DNA of 55,980 nt from Oscillatoriales cyanobacterium M59_W2019_021 (GCA_015295945.1 DVED01000203.1:1-55980), one strand, 5' to 3'. Shown: positions 8,321-16,600, counted from the stretch's first letter. The notes: generated from the sequence alone by a model not told the origin. Translations and numbers: made by a program.

Positions 8321-8737
8321 ATGCCTGCCAAGGATCTTTTTCATGATGCTGTCAAACACGCACTTCAGAAAGAAGGGTGGAACATTACCCACGATCCCCT
8401 AACCATAAAATTTGGCAAAGATAAAATGTCCATCGATCTGGGTGCAGAGCAAATTTTAGCAGCCGAACGAGGACTAGATAAAATAGCCGTTGAAATCAAA
8501 ATTTTTTTGAGTGAGTCGGAATTGTTTGATTATCATGGAGCATTAGGACAGTTTCTCAACTATCGTTTAGCTTTACAACTGAGAGAACCCGATCGAGTTT
8601 TATTTTTAGCCGTTCCAGTAACAACATATCGTTCGCTGTTTCAACGAGAGTTTGCGCGAGCTTCTGTCCGAGAGTATCAAGTTAAGTTAATTGTTTACGA
8701 TCCGAATCGCGAGGCAATTCTACAATGGAAAAACTAG
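8321..8737 (+). CDS. xisH: XisH family protein (fdxN excision controlling factor)
   Basis: 138 aa from ATG 8321 (MPAKDLFHDAVKHAL; a TTG three codons earlier is less likely). The family is named for the factor needed for fdxN-element excision in Anabaena and has a restriction-endonuclease-like fold. The sequence shows the expected PD-(D/E)XK pattern: SIDLGAEQ supplies the Asp and AVEIK the E-x-K pair, followed by GALGQFLNYR. It overlaps the start of xisI by 13 bp, the usual translationally coupled arrangement. No fdxN gene, XisF recombinase or excision site is present here, so this is a solitary module, probably acquired horizontally. Confidence 0.9.
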   Translation: MPAKDLFHDAVKHALQKEGWNITHDPLTIKFGKDKMSIDLGAEQILAAERGLDKIAVEIKIFLSESELFDYHGALGQFLNYRLALQLREPDRVLFLAVPVTTYRSLFQREFARASVREYQVKLIVYDPNREAILQWKN

Positions 8738-9060
8738 AACTGTATCGTCAATCCGTACAAGCGCTATTAACAAAATATGCCCAAGAATGTTCTTCTTCCG
8801 AAAATATAGAAGTTCAGCTAATTTTCGATCTGCTGCACGATCGCTATCTTATTGTAGATGTTGGATGGGATGAGTACGATCGAATTTATAACTGCGTAAT
8901 GCACCTGGATATTAAAAATAATAAAATTTGGATTCAACGGAACATGACAGATATTCAAATTGCTGAAGAACTCGTTAAAATGGGAATTCCCAGAGAAGAT
9001 ATCGTTTTAGGATTGCAGCCTCCCTACAAGCGTCAATATACTCAATATGGTGTTGCTTGA
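8725..9060 (+). CDS. xisI: XisI family protein, copy 1
   Basis: 111 aa, full length for the family. Signature segments: DLLHDRYLIVDVGWD, HLDIKNNKIWIQRNMTD, IAEELVKMGIPREDIVLG and the Tyr-rich end. XisI is the obligate genetic partner of XisH. The start lies inside the last codons of xisH, so the two are coupled. It is about 60% identical by eye to the second copy at 9116. Biochemical function of XisI is not established; a partner or inhibitor of the nuclease-fold XisH is a plausible inference. Confidence 0.9.
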   Translation: MEKLELYRQSVQALLTKYAQECSSSENIEVQLIFDLLHDRYLIVDVGWDEYDRIYNCVMHLDIKNNKIWIQRNMTDIQIAEELVKMGIPREDIVLGLQPPYKRQYTQYGVA

Positions 9061-9080
9061 GCTTATTTTTCCAGAAGGCT

Positions 9081-9128
9081 AATGTCTACAATCCCGATCG
9101 GGAGGCGATCGAACAATGGATAGAATAG
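9081..9128 (+). pseudogene. C-terminal remnant of a second xisH
   Basis: Fifteen codons plus TAG read NVYNPDREAIEQWIE, matching the intact XisH tail (VYDPNREAILQW). The fragment overlaps the start of the second xisI at 9116 by 13 bp, exactly as in the intact pair. The rest of this xisH has been deleted between 9061 and 9080. Confidence 0.85.
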
Positions 9129-9451
9129 AGAACTATCAGCAATATATTCAGGAACTTTTGAGCGAATATGTTACACACCCATCGCTAAATCCAACCCTCG
9201 ATCGCGAGTTTGTTTGCGATACCCTACACGATCGATATCTAATTATTAACCTCGGGTGGAGCGAGAATCGTCGCATTCATGGCTGCTCGATTCACGTCGA
9301 TATCAAAAATGGAAAAATTTGGATTCAACACAATATGACGGAATTCGATATTACCGAAGAACTTCTCCAGCGAGGAGTTCCCAAAGAAGATATTGTCTTA
9401 GGGTTTCACTCTCCCAAAATGCGCGAATATAGCGAGTTTGCAGTAGGCTAA
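9116..9451 (+). CDS. xisI: XisI family protein, copy 2
   Basis: 111 aa, same length and same motifs as copy 1 (DTLHDRYLIINLGWSE, HVDIKNGKIWIQHNMTE, EELLQRGVPKEDIVLG). Its open frame is intact although its own xisH has been reduced to a 15-codon tail. It lies 55 bp after copy 1. It may now depend on the single upstream XisH, or persist as a solitary antidote-like gene. Confidence 0.9.
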   Translation: MDRIENYQQYIQELLSEYVTHPSLNPTLDREFVCDTLHDRYLIINLGWSENRRIHGCSIHVDIKNGKIWIQHNMTEFDITEELLQRGVPKEDIVLGFHSPKMREYSEFAVG

Positions 9452-9476
9452 AGTACGAAAAACTCCTTATGCTTCG

Positions 9477-9499
9477 CCCCTACATTTGGGAATTGCCCT
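9477..9499 (+). repeat. 23-bp direct repeat, right copy
   Basis: Exact copy of 4910-4932. Here the TTGGGA inside the repeat is positioned as a -35 box for a good -10 hexamer downstream, so the repeat appears to have contributed to the promoter of the next gene. Confidence 0.7.
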
Positions 9500-9515
9500 C
9501 AACTGTTGGTATAAT
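9486..9515 (+). promoter_or_regulatory. sigma-70-type promoter for the SLH glycoside hydrolase
   Basis: TTGGGA (9486-9491), an 18-nt spacer and a perfect TATAAT (9510-9515), 35 bp upstream of the ATG at 9551. The -35 box lies within the 23-bp repeat. Confidence 0.6.
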
Positions 9516-9550
9516 TTCGCCTGAATCGTACACCAATAAACAACCCTTGA

Positions 9551-11314
9551 ATGGTGAGTCTAGCCAAACTCCTCGCGGCACTCGGCGGCGGGGTCGCTTT
9601 CAGTATCGTATCAGTCCTTGCCCCTTTCGCCACGGCACAAAGTCAGTTTAACGATATCCAAGGACATTGGGCGCAAAATTGTCTTGAAGAACTGGGCAAC
9701 CGCCGCATCCTCAACGGCTATCCCGACGGCAGTTTCCGCCCCAACGCTTCCCTCACTCGTGCCGAATTTGCTACCGTTCTCGAGGGGGCATTCTCTCAAC
9801 TTTCCCCCGTTCGCAGTCAAACCGAAGAGTTTCGGGATACCCGCAACCACTGGGCAAAACGCCCCATTCGCTTCGCGTTCGATCGCGGTTTTTTGACCGG
9901 ATATCCCGACGGTAGCTTTCAACCCAACCTTCCCATTCCCCGCGTTCAAGCTTTGGCATCCCTGGCAGGGGGCTTGAAATATACCCCGTCCCAAGACGTG
10001 ACCACCACCCTATCCCAAGCCTTTACCGACGCCGCTACGATTCCCGACTACGCCAAACCCAATATCGCCGCTGCCGTGGAACGCCGTATCGCCGTCAACT
10101 ATCCCAACGTCAAAACCTTCAACCCCAATCGGGCGGCAACTCGGGGGGAAGTGGCATCTTTTTTATGTCAGGCAATGGTAGCCCAAATGCCCGTATCGGC
10201 GATCGAATCTCGCTATGTCGCTACTGCTCCCATTCCGGAAATTCGCGGGGTTTGGCTAACCAATATCGATAGCAACGTTTTGTTTTCGACTGCCAATCTT
10301 CGCAACGGCATGAATCGGTTATCGCGGTTAAATTTTAATACCATTTATCCCACAGTTTGGAATTGGGGATATACGTTATATCCCAGTCAAGTAGCGGAGG
10401 ATGTTATCGGGCGATCGATCGATCCCGAACCGGGATTGCAAGGGCGAGATATGCTCCAAGAAGCCATTTTAGAAGGAAAACGCCATAACATTCGCGTCAT
10501 TCCTTGGTTTGAATTTGGCTTTATGGCACCGTCGGATTCGGAACTGGCAAAGCGCAAACCCCAATGGTTGACGCAGCGGTTCGACGGCACGAAAACCAAG
10601 ATGGAAGGAACTCACGAACGGGTGTGGATGAATCCCTTTCACCCGGAAGTACAGCAATTTATCTTGGATTTAGTCGTTGAAATTGCCAGCAATTACGATA
10701 TCGACGGCATCCAATTTGACGATCACATGGGGCTGCCCGTCGAATACGGCTACGACGACTATACCGTCGCCCTTTACAAACAGGAACATAACGGAAAAGC
10801 ACCGCCGGAAAATAAAGACGATCCCGAGTGGGTACGCTGGCGTGCCGATAAAATTACGGCATTTATGGAACGAGTTTTTGCGGCGATTAAAGCAGCTAAT
10901 CCTGACTGTATCGTTGCGGTTTCTCCTAATCCCCAAACCTTTGCTTACACGCAATATCTCCAAGATTGGCAAACTTGGGAACGGAAAGGATTGGTGGAAG
11001 AATTACTTATCCAAGTTTATCGAGACGATCTGGCGCTGTTTTCTCAAGAACTCGAGCAAGAACCGGTAACAACCGCCCGAGACCACATTCCCGTCGGAAT
11101 CGCCGTCTTGACGGGTTTGAAAAATCGTCCCACGTCCTTAGATTTAGTGCAGCATAAAGTGGCGATCGTCCGCAATCAAGGTTTTGGGGGCGTTTCGTTC
11201 TTTTTCTACGAAAGTATGTGGAATTGGGCAGACGAAACTCCGGTACAGCGAGAGGCGGGATTTCGAGAACTCTTTCCTACTCGAGTGAGTGCGCCAAGCG
11301 TTTTGTCCGAATGA
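9551..11314 (+). CDS. SLH-domain family-10-like glycosyl hydrolase (GHL10)
   Basis: 587 aa exported protein. Signal peptide at residues 1-29 (LLAALGGGVAFSIVSVLAPFATAQ). Three S-layer-homology domains follow at about 32-75 (FNDIQGHWAQ, GYPDGSFRPNASLTRAEF), 93-140 (FRDTRNHWAK, GYPDGSFQPN) and 155-212. The glycosyl-hydrolase-like (DUF187/GHL10) domain runs from about 230 (IRGVWLTNIDSNVLF) to 560, a TIM barrel with WNWGYTLYPS, VIPWFEFGFM, IDGIQFDDHMG and VAVSPNPQ; acidic residues in QFDDH sit where the catalytic carboxylate is expected. SLH domains anchor proteins to the cell wall, so it probably acts on cell-wall or extracellular polysaccharide. Monocistronic by context. Confidence 0.9.
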   Translation: MVSLAKLLAALGGGVAFSIVSVLAPFATAQSQFNDIQGHWAQNCLEELGNRRILNGYPDGSFRPNASLTRAEFATVLEGAFSQLSPVRSQTEEFRDTRNHWAKRPIRFAFDRGFLTGYPDGSFQPNLPIPRVQALASLAGGLKYTPSQDVTTTLSQAFTDAATIPDYAKPNIAAAVERRIAVNYPNVKTFNPNRAATRGEVASFLCQAMVAQMPVSAIESRYVATAPIPEIRGVWLTNIDSNVLFSTANLRNGMNRLSRLNFNTIYPTVWNWGYTLYPSQVAEDVIGRSIDPEPGLQGRDMLQEAILEGKRHNIRVIPWFEFGFMAPSDSELAKRKPQWLTQRFDGTKTKMEGTHERVWMNPFHPEVQQFILDLVVEIASNYDIDGIQFDDHMGLPVEYGYDDYTVALYKQEHNGKAPPENKDDPEWVRWRADKITAFMERVFAAIKAANPDCIVAVSPNPQTFAYTQYLQDWQTWERKGLVEELLIQVYRDDLALFSQELEQEPVTTARDHIPVGIAVLTGLKNRPTSLDLVQHKVAIVRNQGFGGVSFFFYESMWNWADETPVQREAGFRELFPTRVSAPSVLSE

Positions 11315-11404
11315 GGCGTCATGTAAGAAGGTAGCAATGGTGGAGGTTTCAGCTTTTCCCAATCTACCCCTTCTGCCTTCTGCCCTCTGCCTTTCTAGAC
11401 AAAA

Positions 11405-11476
11405 AGCTGGTGACAAGATTCGAACTTGCGACCGGCGGTTTACAAAACCGCTGCTCTACCACTGAGCTACACCAGC
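11405..11476 (-). tRNA. tRNA-Thr (anticodon UGU)
   Basis: On the minus strand the 72-nt sequence starts GCTGGTGTAGCTCAGTGGTA and folds as a cloverleaf: 7-bp acceptor GCTGGTG/CACCAGC with discriminator T, D-arm with GTGGTA loop, anticodon stem GCGGT/ACCGC around loop TTTGTAA (anticodon TGT), and a T-arm with GTTCGAATC. CCA is not encoded. Confidence 0.95.
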
Positions 11477-11644
11477 ATTAATACTTAGTATAGCAAATGT
11501 CGATCGCGATCGCCTCCTCTTTTAATTCAATTTCGGGCGATCGCCATTGCTAATTCCTAAATTTTGTAACGATTCATTGCCAAGTGCGGGATCTCTATGC
11601 TTAGACGGGGAAGATAGAAGTAGAAGCAAGCAAGAGGTACGACC

Positions 11645-11752
11645 ATGTTAGTTCTTTACCCCGATGGTATGACATACCTCATCGTCCAAATTTGCGTGTT
11701 AGTTCTCGCTTTATTGCTATGCTGGGCAGCCAATCCCGCCCCGGTGTCTTGA
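11645..11752 (+). CDS. candidate 35-aa single-span membrane peptide
   Basis: ATG at 11645 with AAGAGG nine bases upstream, ending TGA at 11752. The peptide is MLVLYPDGMTYLIVQICV... with one strongly hydrophobic segment (residues 10-28) and a short polar end (ANPAPVS). Size and topology are like the small photosystem or cytochrome subunits of cyanobacteria, but it does not match one I can name. Nothing else is visible in the 168-bp spacer to the tRNA or in the 125 bp that follow. Confidence 0.4.
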   Translation: MLVLYPDGMTYLIVQICVLVLALLLCWAANPAPVS

Positions 11753-11877
11753 GCGGAGATCTCGCAAGTTGCAGGGCGATACCGCCCAAACACAGACGGC
11801 AGAGAAGTCTCGTGCCGCCTGCGATCGTTAAAGTCGGGTGCGTTGAGGAACAAAACGCACCGAGCTAAAAGGCAAAC

Positions 11878-12540
11878 CTACGAACAACCGCCGAGATTGC
11901 TGCCTGCCGACCCGTAACCGCTAGAAACGTAACCGGAAATCGGCGAGACGATGGGAACCCACAGCCGACCGTCGGGACCGGGGAAGGTTGCCTCGCTTTC
12001 AAGTAACAGCGTTTCGTTGTAGCCGACGCCACCCACCACAGCCGAAGCGGGATCGGGCGACTGACGGACGGCGAGACCTTTCGGTTGAATCACCACCCGG
12101 CACAGATCTCCTGGTGTGGGAACGGGTGCGGGAGCAACTGGAACACCATCGGTTGTGGTGGCGAAGGAGCAGTAGACTAAGTTGCTTTGCCCCCCGGTGT
12201 AGCCGTTAGAAATATAGCCCGGAACGGGGGCTGAAATTTGAATCCAATTTTGACCGTCGGGTCCAACGAGGTTGACGAAATCCGGAACGAGGGTCACTTG
12301 TTGGTTGACGCCGACGCCACCGACAGCGAAGGAGTAGGGACTGGGTTCTTGGTAAATCACCAGTCCTTCTAAGCGTTCGCGAAAGACTTGGCGGCACAAA
12401 TCTCGTTGGGTTTGTGCCACTGTTGGCGTTTGGGCGTCTGCGGTGTTCGCTGCCGCCATTGCCGGAGCGAAAATGCTAGCGGCTAGGGATAGCAAACCCA
12501 GAGAAACCGCCGATCGATTCCAACCTTTCCCGACTTTCAT
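11878..12540 (-). CDS. secreted SH3-domain protein
   Basis: 220 aa from ATG 12540 (MKVGKGWNRSAVSLG), which begins a clean signal peptide ending near AMAAANTADA. The upstream extension to 12633 crosses low-complexity repeats and is not coding. Two bacterial SH3 modules follow, each of about 75 residues and each opening with a cysteine-containing phrase: LCRQVFRERLEGLVIYQEPS at about 48 and LCRVVIQPKGLAVRQSPDP at about 145. Each closes with a PVPGYISNGY or PISGYVSSGY motif. The modules probably bind cell-wall peptides or polysaccharide. A related cyanobacterial family of secreted double-SH3 proteins exists; no enzymatic domain is attached. Confidence 0.8.
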   Translation of the reverse strand: MKVGKGWNRSAVSLGLLSLAASIFAPAMAAANTADAQTPTVAQTQRDLCRQVFRERLEGLVIYQEPSPYSFAVGGVGVNQQVTLVPDFVNLVGPDGQNWIQISAPVPGYISNGYTGGQSNLVYCSFATTTDGVPVAPAPVPTPGDLCRVVIQPKGLAVRQSPDPASAVVGGVGYNETLLLESEATFPGPDGRLWVPIVSPISGYVSSGYGSAGSNLGGCS

Positions 12541-12621
12541 TTTATATAGTCTCCTCTTAACCCACGCATTCAGCAAACCGCGATTTGCTGTTTTGGCAGA
12601 TAGTATATCAGATTGGGGTTG

Positions 12622-12706
12622 GTCATTTGTCATTTGTCATTTGTCATTGGGGGTTTGGGTTTGGGAGTTTGAGGTTTGGGGTTTGTTGCCGTAGGGGCGG
12701 GTTTTG
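12622..12706. repeat. heptad tandem repeats and GTAGGGGCGGGTTTTG repeat
   Basis: Four GTCATTT heptads (12622-12649), then several GGGTTTG-type heptads, then the 16-mer GTAGGGGCGGGTTTTG at 12691-12706, which is also found as the arm of the palindrome at 26899-26964. All lie in the promoter region of the SH3 gene. Confidence 0.6.
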
Positions 12707-12999
12707 GGCAAAAATTGTCGCTGGTCGCTGTCTTCTGTTGTACTGACGTTAAAATAGATAACGTGTCGTTAGACCGCTAATTTCTCTGTTGAGGCGTAGC
12801 GAAAGGTTATTGAATTGCAATACTCAAGCAAGAATCAGCTATCGGTTGGGGCATGGTTGGGAGATTGTTGGTGGGATGCGATTCTACATTATTTGAGAGT
12901 TCGCTTATCAAAAGCAGCGAGGTTAGAGCGCATTTCACAAATTGGACTAGCAATAGGTTTAGTTGTTGAGCATTCAGCACGAGCAAACATATCAACTTC

Positions 13000-13416
13000 A
13001 TGGGAACGAGCATCTGGGTATCAGAATATGATACTGCCCAAGAATATGGAGGAACATTGTTGTTTCCAAGCAAACCGCTTTACAGCCCAATTACTCTAGC
13101 TGCCTATTGCATTTTTTCCGGATTGCTAGTTGGTATTATTCTGTCCGGTATCAATATTTTCCGTCGGGGGCATATCTGGATAGGTAGGCTACTCATTATT
13201 TCATCGGGGTTGATTCTTGCTTGCATTTTATTAACTCCTACCCTAGCGTCATCGAATCTATGGCTAGGATTCTTGAATGGGATCGTTGGAATTCATCTTT
13301 ACAAAACCGAAACGCCGCATTTCAATCGAGCAATACGAAGTGGTGGAAAACAGGCTAGATGGTGGGTGCCACTAATTTTCGTTGCGTTAATTGAACTGAA
13401 AATGCAGTTTCTATAG
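13000..13416 (+). CDS. four-helix membrane protein, unknown function
   Basis: 138 aa. Four hydrophobic segments: LAAYCIFSGLLVGIILSGI, IGRLLIISSGLILACILLT, LWLGFLNGIVGIHLY and WWVPLIFVALIELKM. Polar N-terminus (MGTSIWVSEYDTAQEYGG) and basic loops suggest an N-out or N-in bundle with a conserved YGGTLLFPSKPLYSP lead into the first helix. The 220 bp before it (12780-12999) contain overlapping short open frames on both strands but none I can support. Family not identified. Confidence 0.6.
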   Translation: MGTSIWVSEYDTAQEYGGTLLFPSKPLYSPITLAAYCIFSGLLVGIILSGINIFRRGHIWIGRLLIISSGLILACILLTPTLASSNLWLGFLNGIVGIHLYKTETPHFNRAIRSGGKQARWWVPLIFVALIELKMQFL

Positions 13417-13432
13417 AAATCGATCTGTGTAA

Positions 13433-13662
13433 GAAATCTCGGCTTCGACGTTAGCGAAAGATTTAGGACAAAAAAAAAGACGATTTACGCAACCGCAGGG
13501 GTTCGGGAGTATTGGGTGTTGGATCTAGTCCAACGGCAACTCATCGTATTTCGCCATCCCGAAGAGACGGATTATCAGTCGCGTGTGGAGTTAAAAGACG
13601 GTACGATCGCACCATTAGCTTTTCCAGAGGTCGAGATTTCAGTCAGTCAGTTGTTAGGATAA
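13433..13662 (+). pseudogene. Uma2/DUF820-type nuclease, C-terminal remnant with frameshift
   Basis: Starting after TAA at 13430, the frame reads EISASTLAKDLGQ, typical of the Uma2 family (VEI-SSLAKDLG). It then shifts in a run of nine A (13470-13478); the neighbouring frame continues TIYATAGVREYWVLDL and reaches TAA at 13660-13662 with the family's PLAFPEVEISVSQLL end. Seven or ten A would restore one frame. The N-terminal half, including the first catalytic acid, is missing. The end overlaps the 3' end of the convergent glycogen debranching gene by 9 bp. Confidence 0.85.
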
Positions 13663-15606
13663 TTGCCAAGTTCTTAACACTTCCGCCACACTCCACGCTT
13701 GGGCGAAACACCCTCTGGGAACAAACGGAGGATCGCCATCGAAAATTTCGCTGATGTTGCCCAAACCCGCACCCCATAAGTGATACTTCATCGGTTCGAG
13801 GAACGATCGAGCCAGAGACCGATCGCCGTATACTTGTAAATGCGCCCGAACGAACGGACCGATGAGCCAACCCCATACCGTCCCTTGATGGTACGCCCCA
13901 TCTCGCGCAATTCGATCGCCGCCGTAGAGTCCTCGGTACTGGGGATCTTCGGGGGAGAGCGATCGCAAACCGCCGGAGGTGAGGAGCGATCGCTGGCAAG
14001 TGTCAACAACGGTACGTTGTTGCGAAGCGGATAACAAACCCCCAACTTCCGATAGCGATACAGCGAACAGTTGATTGGGGCGCAAACTGGCATCGTTACC
14101 ATTGGGCGTATCGAGAACGTCGTAGCAGTAACCGAGTTGGGGATTCCAGAAGCGATCGAATCCAGTTGCCGTGTTTTCTGCTAATTGGCGGTACTCTCCG
14201 CCGGGACGATTCAATCGTCGGGCGATTTTCTCCACAATTTTTAAAGCATTGTACCAAAGGGCGCTAATTTCTACAGGTTTCCCCATCCTCGGTGTCACCA
14301 CCCAATCCTCCACTTTGGCATCCATCCACGTCAGTTGTTCCCCCGGTTCTCCGGCGTAAATCAAACCGTCGTCGTCGAGGTGGATTTGGTAGCGGGTTCC
14401 CCGACGATACCCGTCGATAATCGCCTGTAACGTGGGGAAAATTTCGGCGAGAAAGCCTTCGTCTGCGGTAGCGTTGTAGTACGATCGAACCGCCTCCACG
14501 TACCACAAACTGGCATCGACGGTATTGTAGGCAGGGGTTTCGCCGCCGTCGGGGAAAACGTTGGGTAGCATTCCCCCATCGACGTAGCGGGCAAAGGTTT
14601 GCAGGATCGTCCGGGCAATTTCGGGACGCCCAGTCGATAGCGTCAATCCGGGTAAGCTAATCATCGTATCCCGCCCCCAATCCCCAAACCAGGGATATCC
14701 GGCGATAACGGTTTTGCCTTCCGGTTCTTCGGGGAGCGATCGATCGACAATAAAGCTATCTGCCGCCAAAATTAACTGTTCGATCCAGGGGGGGGCGTCG
14801 GGAATGGCTGCTAATTCCAGGAGGGTGCGATCGCGATGTTGCTGCTGTTCTAAGGCGGTATCGCCATCGAGACAGGGTTGAGATTCGGTACTGGCAACGA
14901 TCGTTAAAGATGCCCCCACTTCAAGAACCGCATCGAACGTTGCCGCGTGGAGGTAGTCGTCGCGATCGCCCGTTCCCCGATACCGTTCCACCGCCAAGTC
15001 GAACCCTTCGTACCACGTTCTCGCCAGGGAAAACGGCACGTCGGCGAACAAGTAAAACGGAACCGCCCCGGCAAAGGCTTGCAACCGAATGCCCCTCGAG
15101 ATCGGGTCGATGTGCCAGTCCCACCGCGTCGTTCCCCCGTGGCGATCGCGATAGTTCGCCAACGCCTGTAACGACAGCACCAGAGAACTGCTTCCCCGCA
15201 GCAAAGTATAGCGGATATACGTGGTATTTTCACCCTGTTGCATCCACACGCGCTTTTCCAACAAGGCATCGGCACAGGCAAACCGCCACACCGGAATCGT
15301 CCCGTCGAGGTGGAAACTTTCCAGGTAGCGGTATCCTTGCGGCGATACCGTACCATCCGCCCATCGATTCGTCGCTAAGCCGTAGGATTTGCCGTCGTAG
15401 ACAGCCGTTTCGTCCAATTTTGCCAAAAGTAGCGTGTGACCCAGGGGGGGGTTGAGCGCGGCAACCAGCAAGCCGTGATATTGTCGCGTCGGCAGTCCGG
15501 GAATCGTCCCGCACCCATAGCCGCCGATGCCGTTGGTGACCAACCATTCCCGAGTTTCGCTCGATCGCAAATCTCCGCAAATTTCCCGTCCGCAGGCAAC
15601 GCTCAT
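13654..15606 (-). CDS. glycogen debranching enzyme (amylo-alpha-1,6-glucosidase, GH133)
   Basis: 650 aa. The N-terminal domain (residues 1-240) opens with REWLVTNGIGGYGCGTIPGL and TRQYHGLLVAAL, the hallmark of archaeal/cyanobacterial-type debranching enzymes; the C-terminal (alpha/alpha)6 barrel carries VIAGYPWFGDWGRDTMISLPG at about 300-320, the active-site signature of the family, and AYHQGTVWGWLIGPF near the end. It would hydrolyse alpha-1,6 branch points during glycogen breakdown in the cytoplasm. ATG start at 15606. Monocistronic; convergent with a Uma2 remnant at its 3' end. The other glycogen genes are not nearby. Confidence 0.93.
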   Translation of the reverse strand: MSVACGREICGDLRSSETREWLVTNGIGGYGCGTIPGLPTRQYHGLLVAALNPPLGHTLLLAKLDETAVYDGKSYGLATNRWADGTVSPQGYRYLESFHLDGTIPVWRFACADALLEKRVWMQQGENTTYIRYTLLRGSSSLVLSLQALANYRDRHGGTTRWDWHIDPISRGIRLQAFAGAVPFYLFADVPFSLARTWYEGFDLAVERYRGTGDRDDYLHAATFDAVLEVGASLTIVASTESQPCLDGDTALEQQQHRDRTLLELAAIPDAPPWIEQLILAADSFIVDRSLPEEPEGKTVIAGYPWFGDWGRDTMISLPGLTLSTGRPEIARTILQTFARYVDGGMLPNVFPDGGETPAYNTVDASLWYVEAVRSYYNATADEGFLAEIFPTLQAIIDGYRRGTRYQIHLDDDGLIYAGEPGEQLTWMDAKVEDWVVTPRMGKPVEISALWYNALKIVEKIARRLNRPGGEYRQLAENTATGFDRFWNPQLGYCYDVLDTPNGNDASLRPNQLFAVSLSEVGGLLSASQQRTVVDTCQRSLLTSGGLRSLSPEDPQYRGLYGGDRIARDGAYHQGTVWGWLIGPFVRAHLQVYGDRSLARSFLEPMKYHLWGAGLGNISEIFDGDPPFVPRGCFAQAWSVAEVLRTWQLS

Positions 15607-15669
15607 GATTTTCCCCGATCGACGAACACCTTTTGAGGGTATACCATTTTAACGAACGATCGCCGATCT

Positions 15670-16140
15670 TTATTCTGGTAAGAACTCGGGATCGATCGCT
15701 TGCTCCCAAGTATAGGGGCAAGTTTCGGGGAAATCGCCGTAATCGAGGGGGGTTTCTCGAACTCCCAAGTCAGCACCGAGGGCGTAGGAAAGGGCGAACG
15801 TCTCGCTTAAGTAAGGTTGCCAGCTCGGATTTTCCTCTAGGAGAATTGTCAGGCGGCGACGTTGTTCTCGAAGGGTTGCGATCCAGCTTTTACTCCGATA
15901 ATCGGGCTGGAATTGCCATTTCAACAAATGTCCTAAAAGCACGCCCAAACGATTTCGCAATTGCTGGCGTTCCCGTTTTCCTAAACTTTCGATCTCCTCA
16001 ATCAAATTGGTAACATCGAGTTGATGCCACCGACCTTCTGACAAAAGCTTGGCCTGTTGTTGCGTCCAGGCGTAGAAGTCCGTTTCATAAAGTGAGGTTT
16101 CGATCTTGGGATTGGGATTTGTTGGGGTTTGGGACATCAT
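15670..16140 (-). CDS. DUF29 family protein
   Basis: 156 aa. Typical DUF29 layout: YETDFYAWTQQQAKLLSEGRW near the start, DVTNLIEEIESLGKRERQQLRNRL in the middle, LLKWQFQPDYRSKSWIATLREQRRRL after it, and the CPYTWEQAIDPEFLP end. Two start codons in tandem (MM); either could be used. DUF29 proteins are abundant multi-copy helical proteins in cyanobacteria with unknown function. It lies 63 bp upstream of the debranching gene on the same strand, but a functional link is not indicated. Confidence 0.9.
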   Translation of the reverse strand: MMSQTPTNPNPKIETSLYETDFYAWTQQQAKLLSEGRWHQLDVTNLIEEIESLGKRERQQLRNRLGVLLGHLLKWQFQPDYRSKSWIATLREQRRRLTILLEENPSWQPYLSETFALSYALGADLGVRETPLDYGDFPETCPYTWEQAIDPEFLPE

Positions 16141-16600
16141 CGTATCATTACGATCGCGCTTTCAGTCTAACGCAGTTCGCACGGGGGCGATCGGGTATAA
16201 GCGACCCTATTCCCTACACTCTCCAAATAAAATCCCCATCAGCAATCTTGCTAATGGGGGGTCTGATTCGGGGTGCTTTTTTTTGGGTCTTGAGATGACT
16301 GTATTTATTAAACGATTTTCTGGTGCATCTGCCATCCGCCAAATGGCGTAATTTTTGGCGAAACCCTTTAATTTACGTTTTTACAGCCTTCGATCGCTAA
16401 CCCCCAATCACCTTCGAGACCCTCATTAAATCCTATCGTTTTTTCCCAAGAGAGGGGATCGCTTCGGACATTCGATCGGTCAATTTTAGACGTTCAAATC
16501 GATAAAAACTCCCGGAGATCGGGACGAAAGACTCGAGGGCAAGCGATCGAAAATTCTCAGGAGATCCGGAGACTTACCGCCACTCGGGCAAAATCCCGGC
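16141..16600. other. 460-bp gap with a hairpin and T-run
   Basis: No gene is supported. At 16234-16259 there is an inverted repeat CCCCATCAGCA / TGCTAATGGGG with one mismatch, followed on the plus strand by a T8 run at 16277-16284. This could end a short plus-strand RNA starting after about 16150 or be a palindromic repeat. The remaining sequence up to 16600 is unremarkable. Confidence 0.4.

Noticed and set aside
12807-13099. Overlapping 88- and 94-codon frames on opposite strands
   Set aside because: Neither has a family match or a good ribosome-binding site, and the plus one overlaps the more convincing membrane gene at 13000.
14910-15455. 181-codon plus-strand frame inside the debranching enzyme gene
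   Set aside because: Arg/Pro/Ser-rich shadow; the GH133 frame is unambiguous.
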